From: Clostridiales bacterium CCNA10
GTDB taxonomy: Bacteria; Bacillota; Clostridia; Oscillospirales; Oscillospiraceae
Direction of reading: 5' to 3'
Length of the DNA: 64,000 bases
Assembly (NCBI GenBank): GCA_003573975.1
Contig: AP018533.1
Span: forward strand, 1,550,001-1,614,000
Of the stretch, positions 17,974 to 26,611 are shown piece by piece (the first letter of the stretch is position 1; every line of letters starts with the position of its first letter). The notes under the pieces were generated by a model that was not told where the DNA came from, searched no databases, and saw nothing but the letters and a program-made list of their open reading frames with translations. Both the position numbers and the translations under genes were made by a program.

Positions 17974-18552
17974 ATGACGATGGCGTGGATCTGGGCCGGG
18001 ATGGTGGCGGTCGCAGTGCTGTGTGGGTCGTGGACCGGCCAAGAGGCTGCGGTGGCCGCTGCGGCGGTGGAGGGCGCCCAGGGGGCGATCGAGCTGTGTA
18101 TCTCCCTGGCGGGGATGATGTGCCTTTGGACGGGGGTGATGGAGATCATGCGGCGCTCCGGCCTGGCGGAAAAGCTGTCCCGGCTGCTCCGGCCGGTGCT
18201 GGGGCTGATCTTTCCCCAGACGGCCCGGGACCGGGAGATCATGGACAGCATCGCCGCCAATGTGTCCGCCAATCTGCTGGGGCTTGGAAACGCGGCCACC
18301 CCGCTGGGCATCGAGGCGGCCAGAAAAATGGGGCGGCGGAGCCCGGGGACGGCCTCTGACGCCATGTGTATGCTGGTGGTGTGCAATACGGCGTCTATCC
18401 AGCTGATCCCCACCACGGTGGCCACGGTGCGCTCCGCGGCGGGGTGCGCCGCCCCCTTTGACATTCTGCCGGCGGTGTGGCTGGCCTCCGCCCTGTCTGT
18501 CGGGGTGGGGATCCTGGCCTGCAAGGTGTTTGCCCGGGTCTGGAGGGATTGA
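17974..18552 (+). CDS. spmA: Spore maturation protein A
   Basis: Membrane protein needed for core dehydration in developing spores, acting with SpmB. The nucleoside-recognition-like fold shows IELCISLAGMMCLWTGVMEI and the NVSANLLGLGNAATPLGIEA segment typical of SpmA, followed by the SMLVVCNTASIQLIPTT-like region. ATG at 17974 follows a G-rich site (AGGGGGCGG); an ATG at 17950 has none. It ends 2 nt before spmB. Confidence 0.93.
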   Translation: MTMAWIWAGMVAVAVLCGSWTGQEAAVAAAAVEGAQGAIELCISLAGMMCLWTGVMEIMRRSGLAEKLSRLLRPVLGLIFPQTARDREIMDSIAANVSANLLGLGNAATPLGIEAARKMGRRSPGTASDAMCMLVVCNTASIQLIPTTVATVRSAAGCAAPFDILPAVWLASALSVGVGILACKVFARVWRD

Positions 18553-18554
18553 AG

Positions 18555-19079
18555 ATGGAGTTTCTGTTTACCATGGTGGTCCCCCTGACCATCAGCGGGG
18601 TGGCGCTGTATGGAGTGGGGCGGCGGGTGGATGTCTACTCCGCACTGATCCACGGGGCGGAGGAGGGGCTGGAGACCTTGCTGCGCATCGTTCCGGCCCT
18701 GGTGGGGCTGCTGACGGCAGTGTCCATGCTGCGGGCTTCCGGGGCGCTGGATCTGGCAGCCCGGCTGCTGGCCCCCCTTCTGGACCGGGTGGGGGTGCCG
18801 TCGGAGCTGCTCCCCCTGATGCTGGTGCGGCCCATCAGCGGCTCCGCCGCCCTGGGTGTGGGGGCGGAGCTGATCGGGACCTATGGGCCGGATTCCTATC
18901 TGGGGCGGGTGGCGGCGGTGATGCTGGGCTCTACGGAGACCACCTTTTATACCATCGCGGTCTACTTCGGCGCGGTGGGGGTGACCCGAACCCGCTATGC
19001 CCTGCCCGCCGCCCTGTGCGCCGACCTCACCGGATTTCTGGCCGCCGCCTGGGCGGTCCGGCTGTGCTTCGGGGGATGA
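18555..19079 (+). CDS. spmB: Spore maturation protein B
   Basis: Partner of SpmA in spore core dehydration. It has the LTAVSMLRASGALD segment, MLVRPISGSAALGVGAELI and GSTETTFYTIAVYFGAVGV, all family landmarks, over 174 residues. ATG at 18555 follows the spmA stop by 2 nt; the frame open from 18477 is inside spmA. The pair is one operon. Confidence 0.93.
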   Translation: MEFLFTMVVPLTISGVALYGVGRRVDVYSALIHGAEEGLETLLRIVPALVGLLTAVSMLRASGALDLAARLLAPLLDRVGVPSELLPLMLVRPISGSAALGVGAELIGTYGPDSYLGRVAAVMLGSTETTFYTIAVYFGAVGVTRTRYALPAALCADLTGFLAAAWAVRLCFGG

Positions 19080-19080
19080 A

Positions 19081-20412
19081 TCAGTCCACCAGGATGGCGT
19101 TGGGGTAAATGCGCTCCATCCGCGCGTCTGGGAAGCGCTCGTCCAGCCGCTGCTCCAGGGCCGTTTCGGCGGGGATGCCAGCGCTGCGCTGGGTGTACCG
19201 GGTCATGGCCAGGCTGGAGATCCCGGCGTTCAGGACCATAAAGACGATCATGCCCCAGGTCAGCAGCTTCCCGGCCCGCATGGGGAGACGCTCAATGAGC
19301 CGGGACAGGGCGGGGTAAGCCAGCTTGAGCCACAGCACTGCGGCGATGCCCCAGAAAAAGCAGAACAGCAGGTTGATGCGCCCGCCCAGATTGAAGGGCA
19401 GGTGGCTGTAATCCCAAAAGACGGTGCCGAACACCAGCTCGGTGAACACAGAACAGACGTATTCGTATGCGCCGCCCAGCACGGTCCCGAAGAGAAAGAT
19501 GAAGCCGTCGCTGCGGGAACGGTACTGGTAGAGGATGGCGGTGAGCAGCACCGCGCCGAAGCCCCAGACCAGGGAGAAAGGGCCGTAGACCACGCTGCTG
19601 CGGCTCATCCAGACGCCGGTGGTCAGGCGGCAGAAGATGGTCTCGGTCACATCCCCCAGGAAGGAGCCCAGGAAAAAGAGACAGGCCAGCTTATAGAACC
19701 CGCACCCGGCGGCAAAGACGTGGGGGCGCTCTTCCTGGGCGGCCCGGGCGGCCCGCTGCCCCCGGCGGAGCTGTTCCCGCTCCAGGCTAGGGTAGGCCCG
19801 GGCCATGCGGCGCTGGATGTAACGGGTCACCGCGTTGTCCAGGGCGTCGGACAGACGCTTCCAGCGGCGGGACACCTGGCCCGGCTCCCCCAGGCTGCCC
19901 TTCAGCTGGAGCAGGGCGGCCCAGGAGCCGAGAAAGTCCAGCCCCAGCAGGATGAGGACGGCGAGCAGGATCCATTTACCCACAGAACGGGGCAGAAGGC
20001 CAGTGAGGGTGACCAGCAGGGGATTGAGGAAAAAGACACACAGCAGGGCCAGCAGGCCCCAGACCAGAGAGTACTTGAGACAGATGTGCCCGTTGAAGTT
20101 CCAAGGCTCATCAGAATAGTCCCACCACTTCTGATGGGAGATGCGTTCCAGCAGCAGGCCGGTGGACAGCTCCAGGCCGGTGGCCAGGATCATGCCGCCC
20201 AGGAACAAAAAGAAGGGGGCGGAGCGCAGTTCCGGCAGGAAAATGGCAAAGAGGACGGCGGCCAGTCCATAGACCGGGGAGAAGGGGGCGTTGAGAAAGC
20301 CGCGGTTGAGCAGCCGGCGCTTGCGGACGGCGGCCAGGGCGGTCTCCATCAGCCAGCCCAGGAAGGCGTAGATCAAAAAGAACCAAAGCAGCTGGTACAG
20401 CGTGTAGTCCAT
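19081..20412 (-). CDS. Putative ABC transporter permease (PF06541-like), tandem-duplicated
   Basis: A 443-residue polytopic membrane protein of the CmpB/PF06541-like family, usually a single domain of about 150-250 residues. Here the domain appears twice. Repeat 1 has FLGWLMETALAAVRKRRLLN, PFSPVYGLAAVL and KWWDYSDEPWNFNGHICLKY. Repeat 2 has FLGDVTETIFCRLTTGVWMS, YGPFSLVWGFGAVL and VFWDYSHLPFNLGGRINLLF. A charged linker (near residues 170-235) separates them. Function is unknown. It converges on spmB with a 1-nt gap and lies downstream of the alaX-like gene. Confidence 0.82.
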   Translation of the reverse strand: MDYTLYQLLWFFLIYAFLGWLMETALAAVRKRRLLNRGFLNAPFSPVYGLAAVLFAIFLPELRSAPFFLFLGGMILATGLELSTGLLLERISHQKWWDYSDEPWNFNGHICLKYSLVWGLLALLCVFFLNPLLVTLTGLLPRSVGKWILLAVLILLGLDFLGSWAALLQLKGSLGEPGQVSRRWKRLSDALDNAVTRYIQRRMARAYPSLEREQLRRGQRAARAAQEERPHVFAAGCGFYKLACLFFLGSFLGDVTETIFCRLTTGVWMSRSSVVYGPFSLVWGFGAVLLTAILYQYRSRSDGFIFLFGTVLGGAYEYVCSVFTELVFGTVFWDYSHLPFNLGGRINLLFCFFWGIAAVLWLKLAYPALSRLIERLPMRAGKLLTWGMIVFMVLNAGISSLAMTRYTQRSAGIPAETALEQRLDERFPDARMERIYPNAILVD

Positions 20413-20445
20413 AAAACTTCCTTTCCAGACGGGGGAGGGAGGGGA

Positions 20446-21591
20446 TCAGAGGGCGGCGAAAAAGTCCCGGATGGCGGACTGCTCCGCCTGGACGGAGCCC
20501 TGGACGAAGTTGGGCTTGCCGCCGCCCCGCCCGGACAGGGCCTGGTTCAGGGTGTGGGTCAGCTCCCGCAGGTCGCCGCCCGCCTGGCCGATGGCATAGC
20601 GGTAGCCCGAGCCGTCCTGGCCGGAGAAGCAGGCGCACCGCCCGCCGCAGGTCTCCAGCACCGCCGCGGCCAGCCGGCGCAGGCTGTCGGGGGACAGGCC
20701 CTCCTCAAAGAGGAGCAGGTCCCCGGCGTCCCGGTACTGCTCTGCCAGGGCGGCAAAGCGGGTATCCTCCAGGGCGGCCAGGCGGCCCTTCAGCGTCTGG
20801 TTCTCCTCCAGCAGGCGGGCCACGGCGCCGGCAGTCTCCCCGGCCTTGGCGGAGAGGAGGTTGGAGATTTGATGGTTCTGTTCCCAGACGCGGGACAGGT
20901 GGTCCAGGGCCCGCTTGCCGCATACCAGCTCGATACGGACGCCGGAGCGGAACTTCTGGCAGGAGAGCAGCTTCACCAGGCCCACCTGTCCGGAGGAGGA
21001 CACATGGGTGCCGCAGCAGGCGCAGGTGTCCGCCCCGGGGAAGGAGACGATGCGCACCCGTCCGGTGAGGGCCTTCTTGCTGCGGTACGTCAGGACCTCC
21101 AGCTCCTGGGGAGAGGGGAAGGCGATCTGGATGGGGTGGTCCTCCCAGATGTAGCGGTTGGCCGCCTCCTCCAGTTCCCGGACCTGCTCCTGGGTGAGTT
21201 CTACGCTGAGGTCGATGGTGATCACGTCGCTCCCCATGTGAAAGCCCACGTTTTCACAGCCATAGCGGGCGTGGGCGATCCCGGAGACGATGTGCTCCCC
21301 GGAGTGGTGCTGCATCAGATCGAAGCGGCGGGGCCAGTCGATGTCCCCCTCAACCTGGGAGCCGGGCTCCAGCGGGCGGTCGCAGGTGTGGACTACATGG
21401 CCCTCCCGCTCGTGGACCTCCAGAACGGAGGTCCCGCCCAGGGTGCCCAGGTCATAGGGCTGTCCGCCTCCCTCGGGATAGAAGGCCGTCTGATCCAGTA
21501 TGACGTCCCAGCCCTTCCGGCTCTGGACACAGCTCTGGACACAGGCGGTGAAGTGGGTGAGATAGGGGTCCAGCTCAAATAATTTTTCCAT
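20446..21591 (-). CDS. AlaX-type alanyl-tRNA editing protein with DHHA1 domain
   Basis: A 381-residue free-standing editing protein that hydrolyses mischarged tRNA-Ala (Ser or Gly). The zinc-binding residues are HHSGEH near 94-99 and CCGTHV near 189-194, equivalent to the AlaRS second additional domain. A coiled coil (LLEENQTLKGRLAALE) and a DHHA1-type C-terminus with GRGGGKPNFVQG follow. ATG at 21591 matches the domain start. It has its own promoter at 21645-21673. Confidence 0.9.
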   Translation of the reverse strand: MEKLFELDPYLTHFTACVQSCVQSRKGWDVILDQTAFYPEGGGQPYDLGTLGGTSVLEVHEREGHVVHTCDRPLEPGSQVEGDIDWPRRFDLMQHHSGEHIVSGIAHARYGCENVGFHMGSDVITIDLSVELTQEQVRELEEAANRYIWEDHPIQIAFPSPQELEVLTYRSKKALTGRVRIVSFPGADTCACCGTHVSSSGQVGLVKLLSCQKFRSGVRIELVCGKRALDHLSRVWEQNHQISNLLSAKAGETAGAVARLLEENQTLKGRLAALEDTRFAALAEQYRDAGDLLLFEEGLSPDSLRRLAAAVLETCGGRCACFSGQDGSGYRYAIGQAGGDLRELTHTLNQALSGRGGGKPNFVQGSVQAEQSAIRDFFAAL

Positions 21592-21644
21592 GGATAAAAA
21601 ACCTCGCTTCTTGGCGCATATCATGGTACAATACAATGATAGAC

Positions 21645-21673
21645 ATTATAACACGGCTGGAGCGAAAAGGCAA
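21645..21673 (-). promoter_or_regulatory. Promoter of alaX-like gene
   Basis: On the minus strand TTGCCT (21668-21673), 17-nt spacer, TATAAT (21645-21650), about 54 nt before the start. Confidence 0.72.
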
Positions 21674-21727
21674 AGCGGGTCTCCAGCCTGAGACGCCGCC
21701 GTGTGCGGCAAGAGAGGAGTGGTGAGC

Positions 21728-21973
21728 ATGGTATCCAGGTGCGCGACAGTGGCACACCCCCAGGGGCTCCACATGAGACCGGCCCAGATCCTGGTCAACG
21801 CCATGGGAAAGTACCCCTGTGAGGTGACCATTCTCACGGAGGGGCGGCAGATCAATGGGAAAAGCATTTTGAGCGTCCTGTCCGCCTGCATCCGGCAGGG
21901 AAGCGAGATCGAGATCCGCTGTTCCGGAGAGGAGGAGCAGGCAGCCCTGGAGGAGGCCGCGGCACTGATCTAG
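21728..21973 (+). CDS. ptsH: HPr-family phosphocarrier protein
   Basis: An 81-residue phosphocarrier. The phosphorylated histidine is His15 in HPQGLHMRPA, and the regulatory serine Ser46 sits in GKSILSVLS, so both phosphorylation sites of Gram-positive HPr are kept. ATG at 21728 has GAGGAG upstream. It lies 50 nt before the Enzyme I gene. No Enzyme II gene is in this window, so it may serve sugar transport or act in regulation. Confidence 0.92.
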   Translation: MVSRCATVAHPQGLHMRPAQILVNAMGKYPCEVTILTEGRQINGKSILSVLSACIRQGSEIEIRCSGEEEQAALEEAAALI

Positions 21974-22023
21974 TCCCGGGAGAACGGGGAGTAGGAAGCA
22001 CAGCGAAAGAGGAGATGAGCACC

Positions 22024-23736
22024 ATGATCCTGCGGGGGATCGGAGCCTCGGGGGGCGTGGGGATGGGCCCGGCGGTCTGTCTCCGGGCGGCGGCGCCGGA
22101 CCGCGCCGGAAGAGGGTACGCCGGGGTGGAGGACGAGCGGGCCCGCCTGCGGGCGGCGTCCTGCCAGGTGGAGCGGGAGACCGCCGCCCTGGCCGAGCGG
22201 ATGCGGGTCCGGGCCGGGGAAAGTGAGCCTGCCATCCTCACCGGCCAGATCACCATGCTTCGGGACCCGGAGCTGGAGCTCCAGCTGGACCGGGCCATCC
22301 AGGAGGGGGAGACCGCTGAGGCGGCGGTGGACGCCGTGTTCGGCGGATATATCCGGCTGTTTGAGGGGCTGGAGGATGAGCGGATGCGCCTGCGGGCTGC
22401 GGACATCCGGGATCTGCAAAGCCGTCTGCTGCGGGCGCTGCTGGGCCGGCGGGAGGCAGATCTGAGCCGCCTTCCTGCGGGCTGCGTCCTTGTGACCCGG
22501 GAGCTGACCCCGTCCATGGCCGTGGGGCTGGACCGGGAGCGGGTGGCCGCCATCCTCACAGAGACAGGAGGCTCTGCCAGCCATGCGGCCATCCTGACCC
22601 GGGCCCTTGGCATCCCGGCGGTGCTGGGGGCAGCGGGGGCCCTCCAGGCGGTAGAGAACGGCGAGCTGGTGCTGGTGGACGGGGACGCGGGGACCGCCCT
22701 GCCCCGTCCCGGCCGGAAGGAGCAGGAGGAGTACCGGACCCGGCGGGCGGCACTGCTCCGGCGGCAGGCACGCCTGGAGCCCTACCGCCGCCGGCCCACG
22801 GTGGATGGGGATGGGCGGCGGCTCCGCCTGTATGCCAATGTGGGCCATCCGGCGGAGGCTGTCCGGGCCGCCGCGGAGGGGGCGGAGGGGATCGGCCTGC
22901 TGCGCACCGAGTTCCTCTTTCTGGACCGGGCGGAACCGCCCACGGAGGAGGAGCAGCTGGCGGCCTATCTGGCGGCAGCGCGGCCCTTCCCCAGGGGCGA
23001 GGTGGTGATCCGGACCCTGGATGCGGGCGGGGACAAGCGGATCCCCTGGCTGGCCCTGCCCCAGGAGCGGAACCCCTTTCTGGGCTGCCGGGGGCTCCGG
23101 GCCTCCTTCGCACAGCCGGAGCTGTTCCGGGTCCAGCTGCGGGCGCTGCTGCGGGCGGGGGCGGAGGCCCCCGGGCTGCGGGTGCTGCTGCCCATGGCGA
23201 CCAGTGTGTCAGAGGTGCGGAAGGTCCGGGCGATGCTGGCCCAGTGCGCCGTGGAGCTGGAACGGGAGGGGATGGCCTGCCGGCTGGAGCTGCCTCTTGG
23301 GGTGATGGTGGAGACGCCGGCCGCCGCCCGGACGGCGGATCTGCTGGCCCAGGAGAGCGATTTTTTCTCCATTGGCACCAACGATCTGACCCAGTATATC
23401 CTGGCGGCGGACCGGAATGCCCCGGAGGCAAAAAGACTTTACACCCCGTTTCATCCGGCGGTTTTAAGGGAACTGCGGGATGTGATCCGGGCGGGAAGGC
23501 AGGCGGGGATCCCGGTGGGCCTGTGCGGCGAGGCGGCGGCCGATCCAGAGCTGCTTCCCCTACTGTTGGCCTGGGGCCTGGAGGAACTCTCCGTCTCTCC
23601 GGCCCTGCTGCTGGAGACCAGGGCCCGCATCGCTGGCTGGACAGCCGCGGAGGCCGGGGCAGTGGAGCGCCAGGTGATGGCTCTGGCCGGGCCGGAGGAG
23701 ATCCGGGCCTATTATGACGCCTGGCCGCACAACTGA
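22024..23736 (+). CDS. ptsI: PTS Enzyme I (PEP-protein phosphotransferase)
   Basis: Transfers phosphate from PEP to HPr. The active-site histidine is His187 in GGSASHAAILTRALGIPAV (common form GGRTSHSAI, so slightly divergent). Then come EGIGLLRTEFLF, RTLDAGGDK, DFFSIGTNDLTQY and CGEAAAD with the catalytic cysteine. ATG at 22024 lies 9 nt after AGAGGAG; the ATG at 22015 abuts the site. The 570-residue length is normal. It forms a two-gene unit with HPr, ended by a bidirectional terminator. Confidence 0.94.
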   Translation: MILRGIGASGGVGMGPAVCLRAAAPDRAGRGYAGVEDERARLRAASCQVERETAALAERMRVRAGESEPAILTGQITMLRDPELELQLDRAIQEGETAEAAVDAVFGGYIRLFEGLEDERMRLRAADIRDLQSRLLRALLGRREADLSRLPAGCVLVTRELTPSMAVGLDRERVAAILTETGGSASHAAILTRALGIPAVLGAAGALQAVENGELVLVDGDAGTALPRPGRKEQEEYRTRRAALLRRQARLEPYRRRPTVDGDGRRLRLYANVGHPAEAVRAAAEGAEGIGLLRTEFLFLDRAEPPTEEEQLAAYLAAARPFPRGEVVIRTLDAGGDKRIPWLALPQERNPFLGCRGLRASFAQPELFRVQLRALLRAGAEAPGLRVLLPMATSVSEVRKVRAMLAQCAVELEREGMACRLELPLGVMVETPAAARTADLLAQESDFFSIGTNDLTQYILAADRNAPEAKRLYTPFHPAVLRELRDVIRAGRQAGIPVGLCGEAAADPELLPLLLAWGLEELSVSPALLLETRARIAGWTAAEAGAVERQVMALAGPEEIRAYYDAWPHN

Positions 23737-23748
23737 ATCAAAGCACAG

Positions 23749-23793
23749 ATCCCCCTCCCTGGAGCCGTCTGCTCCCGGGAGGGGGATTCTGTT
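23749..23793. terminator. Bidirectional terminator
   Basis: An 11-bp stem (23749-23759 with 23777-23787) followed by TCTGTTT. It separates Enzyme I from the convergent SpoU-type gene. Confidence 0.8.
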
Positions 23794-23807
23794 TGCTCTG
23801 CGGAGGT

Positions 23808-24620
23808 TCACCGGCGGCCCAACTGCCAGAAGGCCACCGCGCTGGCCATCGCCACATTCAGGGAGTTCACCCCGTGGGACATGGGGATGAGCACCGTGTA
23901 GTCGCAGCCCTGGATGACCGGTTCGGACAGCCCATCCCCCTCCGTCCCCAGGACGAGGGCCAGACGGGATTCCCGGGCCAGGGCTGGAGCATCGATAGGG
24001 AGGGCGTCGTCCCGGAGGGCCAGAGCAGCCGTCTTGAAGCCTTGCTCCCGGAGCAGACTGGGCCAGTCGGCATGTTCCCACTCCAGGCGGCACCAGGGGA
24101 TCTGAAAGACCGCACCCATGCTGACCCGAGCGGCTCTGCGGTACAGGGGATCGCAGCAGCTGGGCGTCAGAAGGACGCCGTCCATCCCCAAGGCGGCGGC
24201 GGAGCGGAAGATGGCTCCCACGTTGGCCGGATCCACGATCCCGTCCAGCACCGCAAGGCGGCGGGCGGAGGCGCACAGGGCGGAGACCTCAGGCAGGGCG
24301 GGGCGGCGCATGGCGCATAAAATGCCCCGGGTGAGGGCGAAGCCGGTCAGTTCGGCCAGCAGCTCCCGGTCCCCGGTGTAGACGGGGACCCCTCCGCACC
24401 GGGCCAGAAGCCCGCTCCCCTGGCCGTCGATGTGCCGGCGCTCCATGAGAAAGGAGACGGGCTGGCAGCCGGCGTCCAGGGCTTTTTCGATCACCTTGGG
24501 GCTCTCCGCGATAAACAGCCCCTGCTCCGGGTCCCGCCTGTTTCGCAGCTGGGCTTCGGTCAGCCGGGCAAAGGGGGCCAGCTCTGGGCGGGAGAGGTCG
24601 TCAAGCTCTATGATCTGCAT
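23808..24620 (-). CDS. TrmH/SpoU-family RNA 2'-O-methyltransferase
   Basis: SPOUT-class RNA ribose methyltransferase of 270 residues. Motif 1 is DPANVGAIFRSA near residues 129-140, motif 2 is LVLGTEGDGLS, and motif 3 is IPMSHGVNSLNVAMASAV near the C-terminus. The N-terminal substrate-binding domain reads EQGLFIAESPKVIEKAL. The target RNA site (rRNA or tRNA) cannot be assigned. It follows the anti-sigma gene by 21 nt on the same strand and is probably cotranscribed. Confidence 0.92.
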   Translation of the reverse strand: MQIIELDDLSRPELAPFARLTEAQLRNRRDPEQGLFIAESPKVIEKALDAGCQPVSFLMERRHIDGQGSGLLARCGGVPVYTGDRELLAELTGFALTRGILCAMRRPALPEVSALCASARRLAVLDGIVDPANVGAIFRSAAALGMDGVLLTPSCCDPLYRRAARVSMGAVFQIPWCRLEWEHADWPSLLREQGFKTAALALRDDALPIDAPALARESRLALVLGTEGDGLSEPVIQGCDYTVLIPMSHGVNSLNVAMASAVAFWQLGRR

Positions 24621-24641
24621 CCATTCTGCCTCCTGTCTGTG

Positions 24642-25856
24642 TTAGTCGTCCTGCTCCCGGTCGTACTCCAGGATCTGGCCGGTGCCGCCGTCAATGGTGT
24701 ACTCGTATTCCATACCACCGGAGCGGAACTCTACCTCATACTCCAGACGGCCATCATCCTGGTCCTGTTGGACCTGAAGGCCGCTGACCTGGTCTTCGGA
24801 TACTCCGGCGTGGGTCAGAGCAATGCTCTTGGCCTGGTCCGGTCCGATCCCCGCGGCGACGGAGCCGCTTCCCGAAGCACTCTGTTGGTTTTCCGCCGGG
24901 GCAGAGGGGGGGAGAACGGTGAGATCGCCGCTGAGGATCGCTCCGGTGAAGGCGTCCACCAGATACTCCTGTTCGTTACGGCCCGGCTGGCTCAGTTCCA
25001 CCTCATAGTGGGGAACTGCTTCGTCCAGCTCCGGGTCCACCTCGACGGATGCAGAGTCCGCGTCCAGGCCCCCGGCGGCCTCTCTGGCGATGCGGGAGGC
25101 CTCCTCCATGCCGATGGGCATAGCGGGTGAGCCGAGCTGGATCAGGTCGCTCAGCTCCTCAACGGTCAGTTGGGCCAGCGCGTCGAAGGTCAGGCTGCCA
25201 TTCTGGGCAATCGCCTGGTTGACCAGATTGGCCTTTCCGGTGGAGATGTGGTGTTCCCTGGCCTGCTGGTCCAGGTCTGCGCTGGCGTCCACCGTCTGGC
25301 TGAGGACGGCGGCCCCCGAGGACTGGGACTGGAGAACAGAGTCCACAGCGCCGGTCAGCTCCTGGCGGAGCCGGGACGCCCGGTCCTGGTCCTGATCCTC
25401 CACCGAGATCAGAATGGCGGAGGAGAGGCTGTCCAAATAGCCGCTGCTCACCAGAGCGCCCACCACGGCGTTGACCGCCACCTCCAGCTTGGTGCCTTTC
25501 AAATCTGCGCCGCCGCCCATACCGGACAGGACGGCCTCGGCCTCCTCATTCAGGGGAGTGCAGGCCAGGACCTTCTCCTTTTGGTTGACCTTCAGCTCAA
25601 TGCTGGGGTTGACATCCAGAGAGACCACAGAGGCCACGGCGTTGGCCCGCTGGTAAAAGACGCCTCCGGCTCCGCCCACCAGGACCAGGGTGAGGCAGGC
25701 GGCGATGAGCGCCCTTGTGTGGCTGCGCCGCTTCGGTCGGAGGGGGACTACGGTCTCCTCACGGGGGGCGCAGCGGGAGAGAACCCCGTCCAGATCGTCC
25801 GGGGCGGCGGCGTCCAGCGCCTGCTTCAGGCGGCGGTTCAGTTCCTGTTCTGTCAT
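24642..25856 (-). CDS. Anti-sigma factor, RsgI-like with two PepSY domains
   Basis: A 404-residue single-pass membrane protein, likely the anti-sigma partner of the sigma factor it overlaps. The cytoplasmic N-terminus (~45 residues) is followed by one membrane helix (ALIAACLTLVLVGGAGGVFY). The extracellular part starts with an RsgI-like domain (SVVSLDVNPSIELKVNQKEKV). Two PepSY-like repeats follow, each with an A..IAREAAG or A..IALTHAG helix and a YEVEL or YEVEF strand. PepSY modules are often linked to protease inhibition or sensing. Its start overlaps the sigma stop by 4 nt. Confidence 0.85.
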   Translation of the reverse strand: MTEQELNRRLKQALDAAAPDDLDGVLSRCAPREETVVPLRPKRRSHTRALIAACLTLVLVGGAGGVFYQRANAVASVVSLDVNPSIELKVNQKEKVLACTPLNEEAEAVLSGMGGGADLKGTKLEVAVNAVVGALVSSGYLDSLSSAILISVEDQDQDRASRLRQELTGAVDSVLQSQSSGAAVLSQTVDASADLDQQAREHHISTGKANLVNQAIAQNGSLTFDALAQLTVEELSDLIQLGSPAMPIGMEEASRIAREAAGGLDADSASVEVDPELDEAVPHYEVELSQPGRNEQEYLVDAFTGAILSGDLTVLPPSAPAENQQSASGSGSVAAGIGPDQAKSIALTHAGVSEDQVSGLQVQQDQDDGRLEYEVEFRSGGMEYEYTIDGGTGQILEYDREQDD

Positions 25857-26428
25857 CGGACGTCATCTCCTTCCAGCTGTGCCTTCAGCTTTTTCAGTGC
25901 GCGGTGGTACTTGGACAGAACGGTGGCCAGGGGAAGCTCCAAGAGCTGCGCGATCTCCCGGTGCTTCAGCCCGGTGACGGCGTGGAGGAGCACGATCCGC
26001 CGGGCCTGCTCCTCCAGAGTGCCCAAAGCCTGCTCCAGCAGAGCCCGGTCCTCGGGGGACACGCTGGGGGCGTCCGCGGGGATAGCCAGCCACTGCTCCT
26101 CCTCCAGGCCGGCCTCCCGGCCACGGCTCCGAAGCTTCATCAGGGCCAGGTTCCGGGTCACCGTCAGGATCCAGCCCATGGGGGAGCCCTGGGACTGATA
26201 CTGGGGCGCGCTGTCCCAGATCCGGACGAAGGCGTCCTGGGCGATGTCCTGGGCGTCCTGGGGGTTTTTTACATAGGACAGGGCCAGGCCATACACCGCC
26301 GTGCGGGTGAGGCGGTACAGCCGGGCCAGGGCGTCCCGGTCGCCGGCGGCCACTCCGGCCAGCAGCCGGTCCAGCTCCCTGCGGTCCTCCGTCCCATCTT
26401 GTTCGATTGTCTGCGGCAGCGTCAGCAT
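25853..26428 (-). CDS. ECF-type RNA polymerase sigma factor
   Basis: A 191-residue sigma-70 family factor of the extracytoplasmic-function type. Region 2 has YGLALSYVKNPQDAQDIAQD and AFVRIW near residues 45-70; region 4 has LHAVTGLKHREIAQLLELPL and ATVLSKYHRALKKLK near 148-182. It is translationally coupled to the RsgI-like anti-sigma gene, the usual layout for membrane-signal-controlled sigma factors. The gap upstream (26429-26611) contains no certain promoter; autoregulation is likely but not shown. Confidence 0.92.
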   Translation of the reverse strand: MLTLPQTIEQDGTEDRRELDRLLAGVAAGDRDALARLYRLTRTAVYGLALSYVKNPQDAQDIAQDAFVRIWDSAPQYQSQGSPMGWILTVTRNLALMKLRSRGREAGLEEEQWLAIPADAPSVSPEDRALLEQALGTLEEQARRIVLLHAVTGLKHREIAQLLELPLATVLSKYHRALKKLKAQLEGDDVR

Positions 26429-26611
26429 GGTCCATTTCTCCTGTCATACCAGTAATGCGCGGGGAGGGGGTTTTATTGCGCCGGAGAAAAATTTTCGTAT
26501 TTTGGGGCGGCTTCGGCCCCTGTCCGTCCCGGCAGAGGGATCTCTTCCCATAGCATAAGCGATTTGAAGGAAAAAAACAAGAGCCGCGGCGCTTGCAGCG
26601 GGGAGGATCAA

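Noticed and set aside
18997-21582. An 861-codon plus-strand open frame
   Set aside because: It runs antisense to the PF06541-like and alaX-like genes, has low-complexity Gly/Gln/Pro/Ala content and no family motif. It is a shadow caused by high GC.
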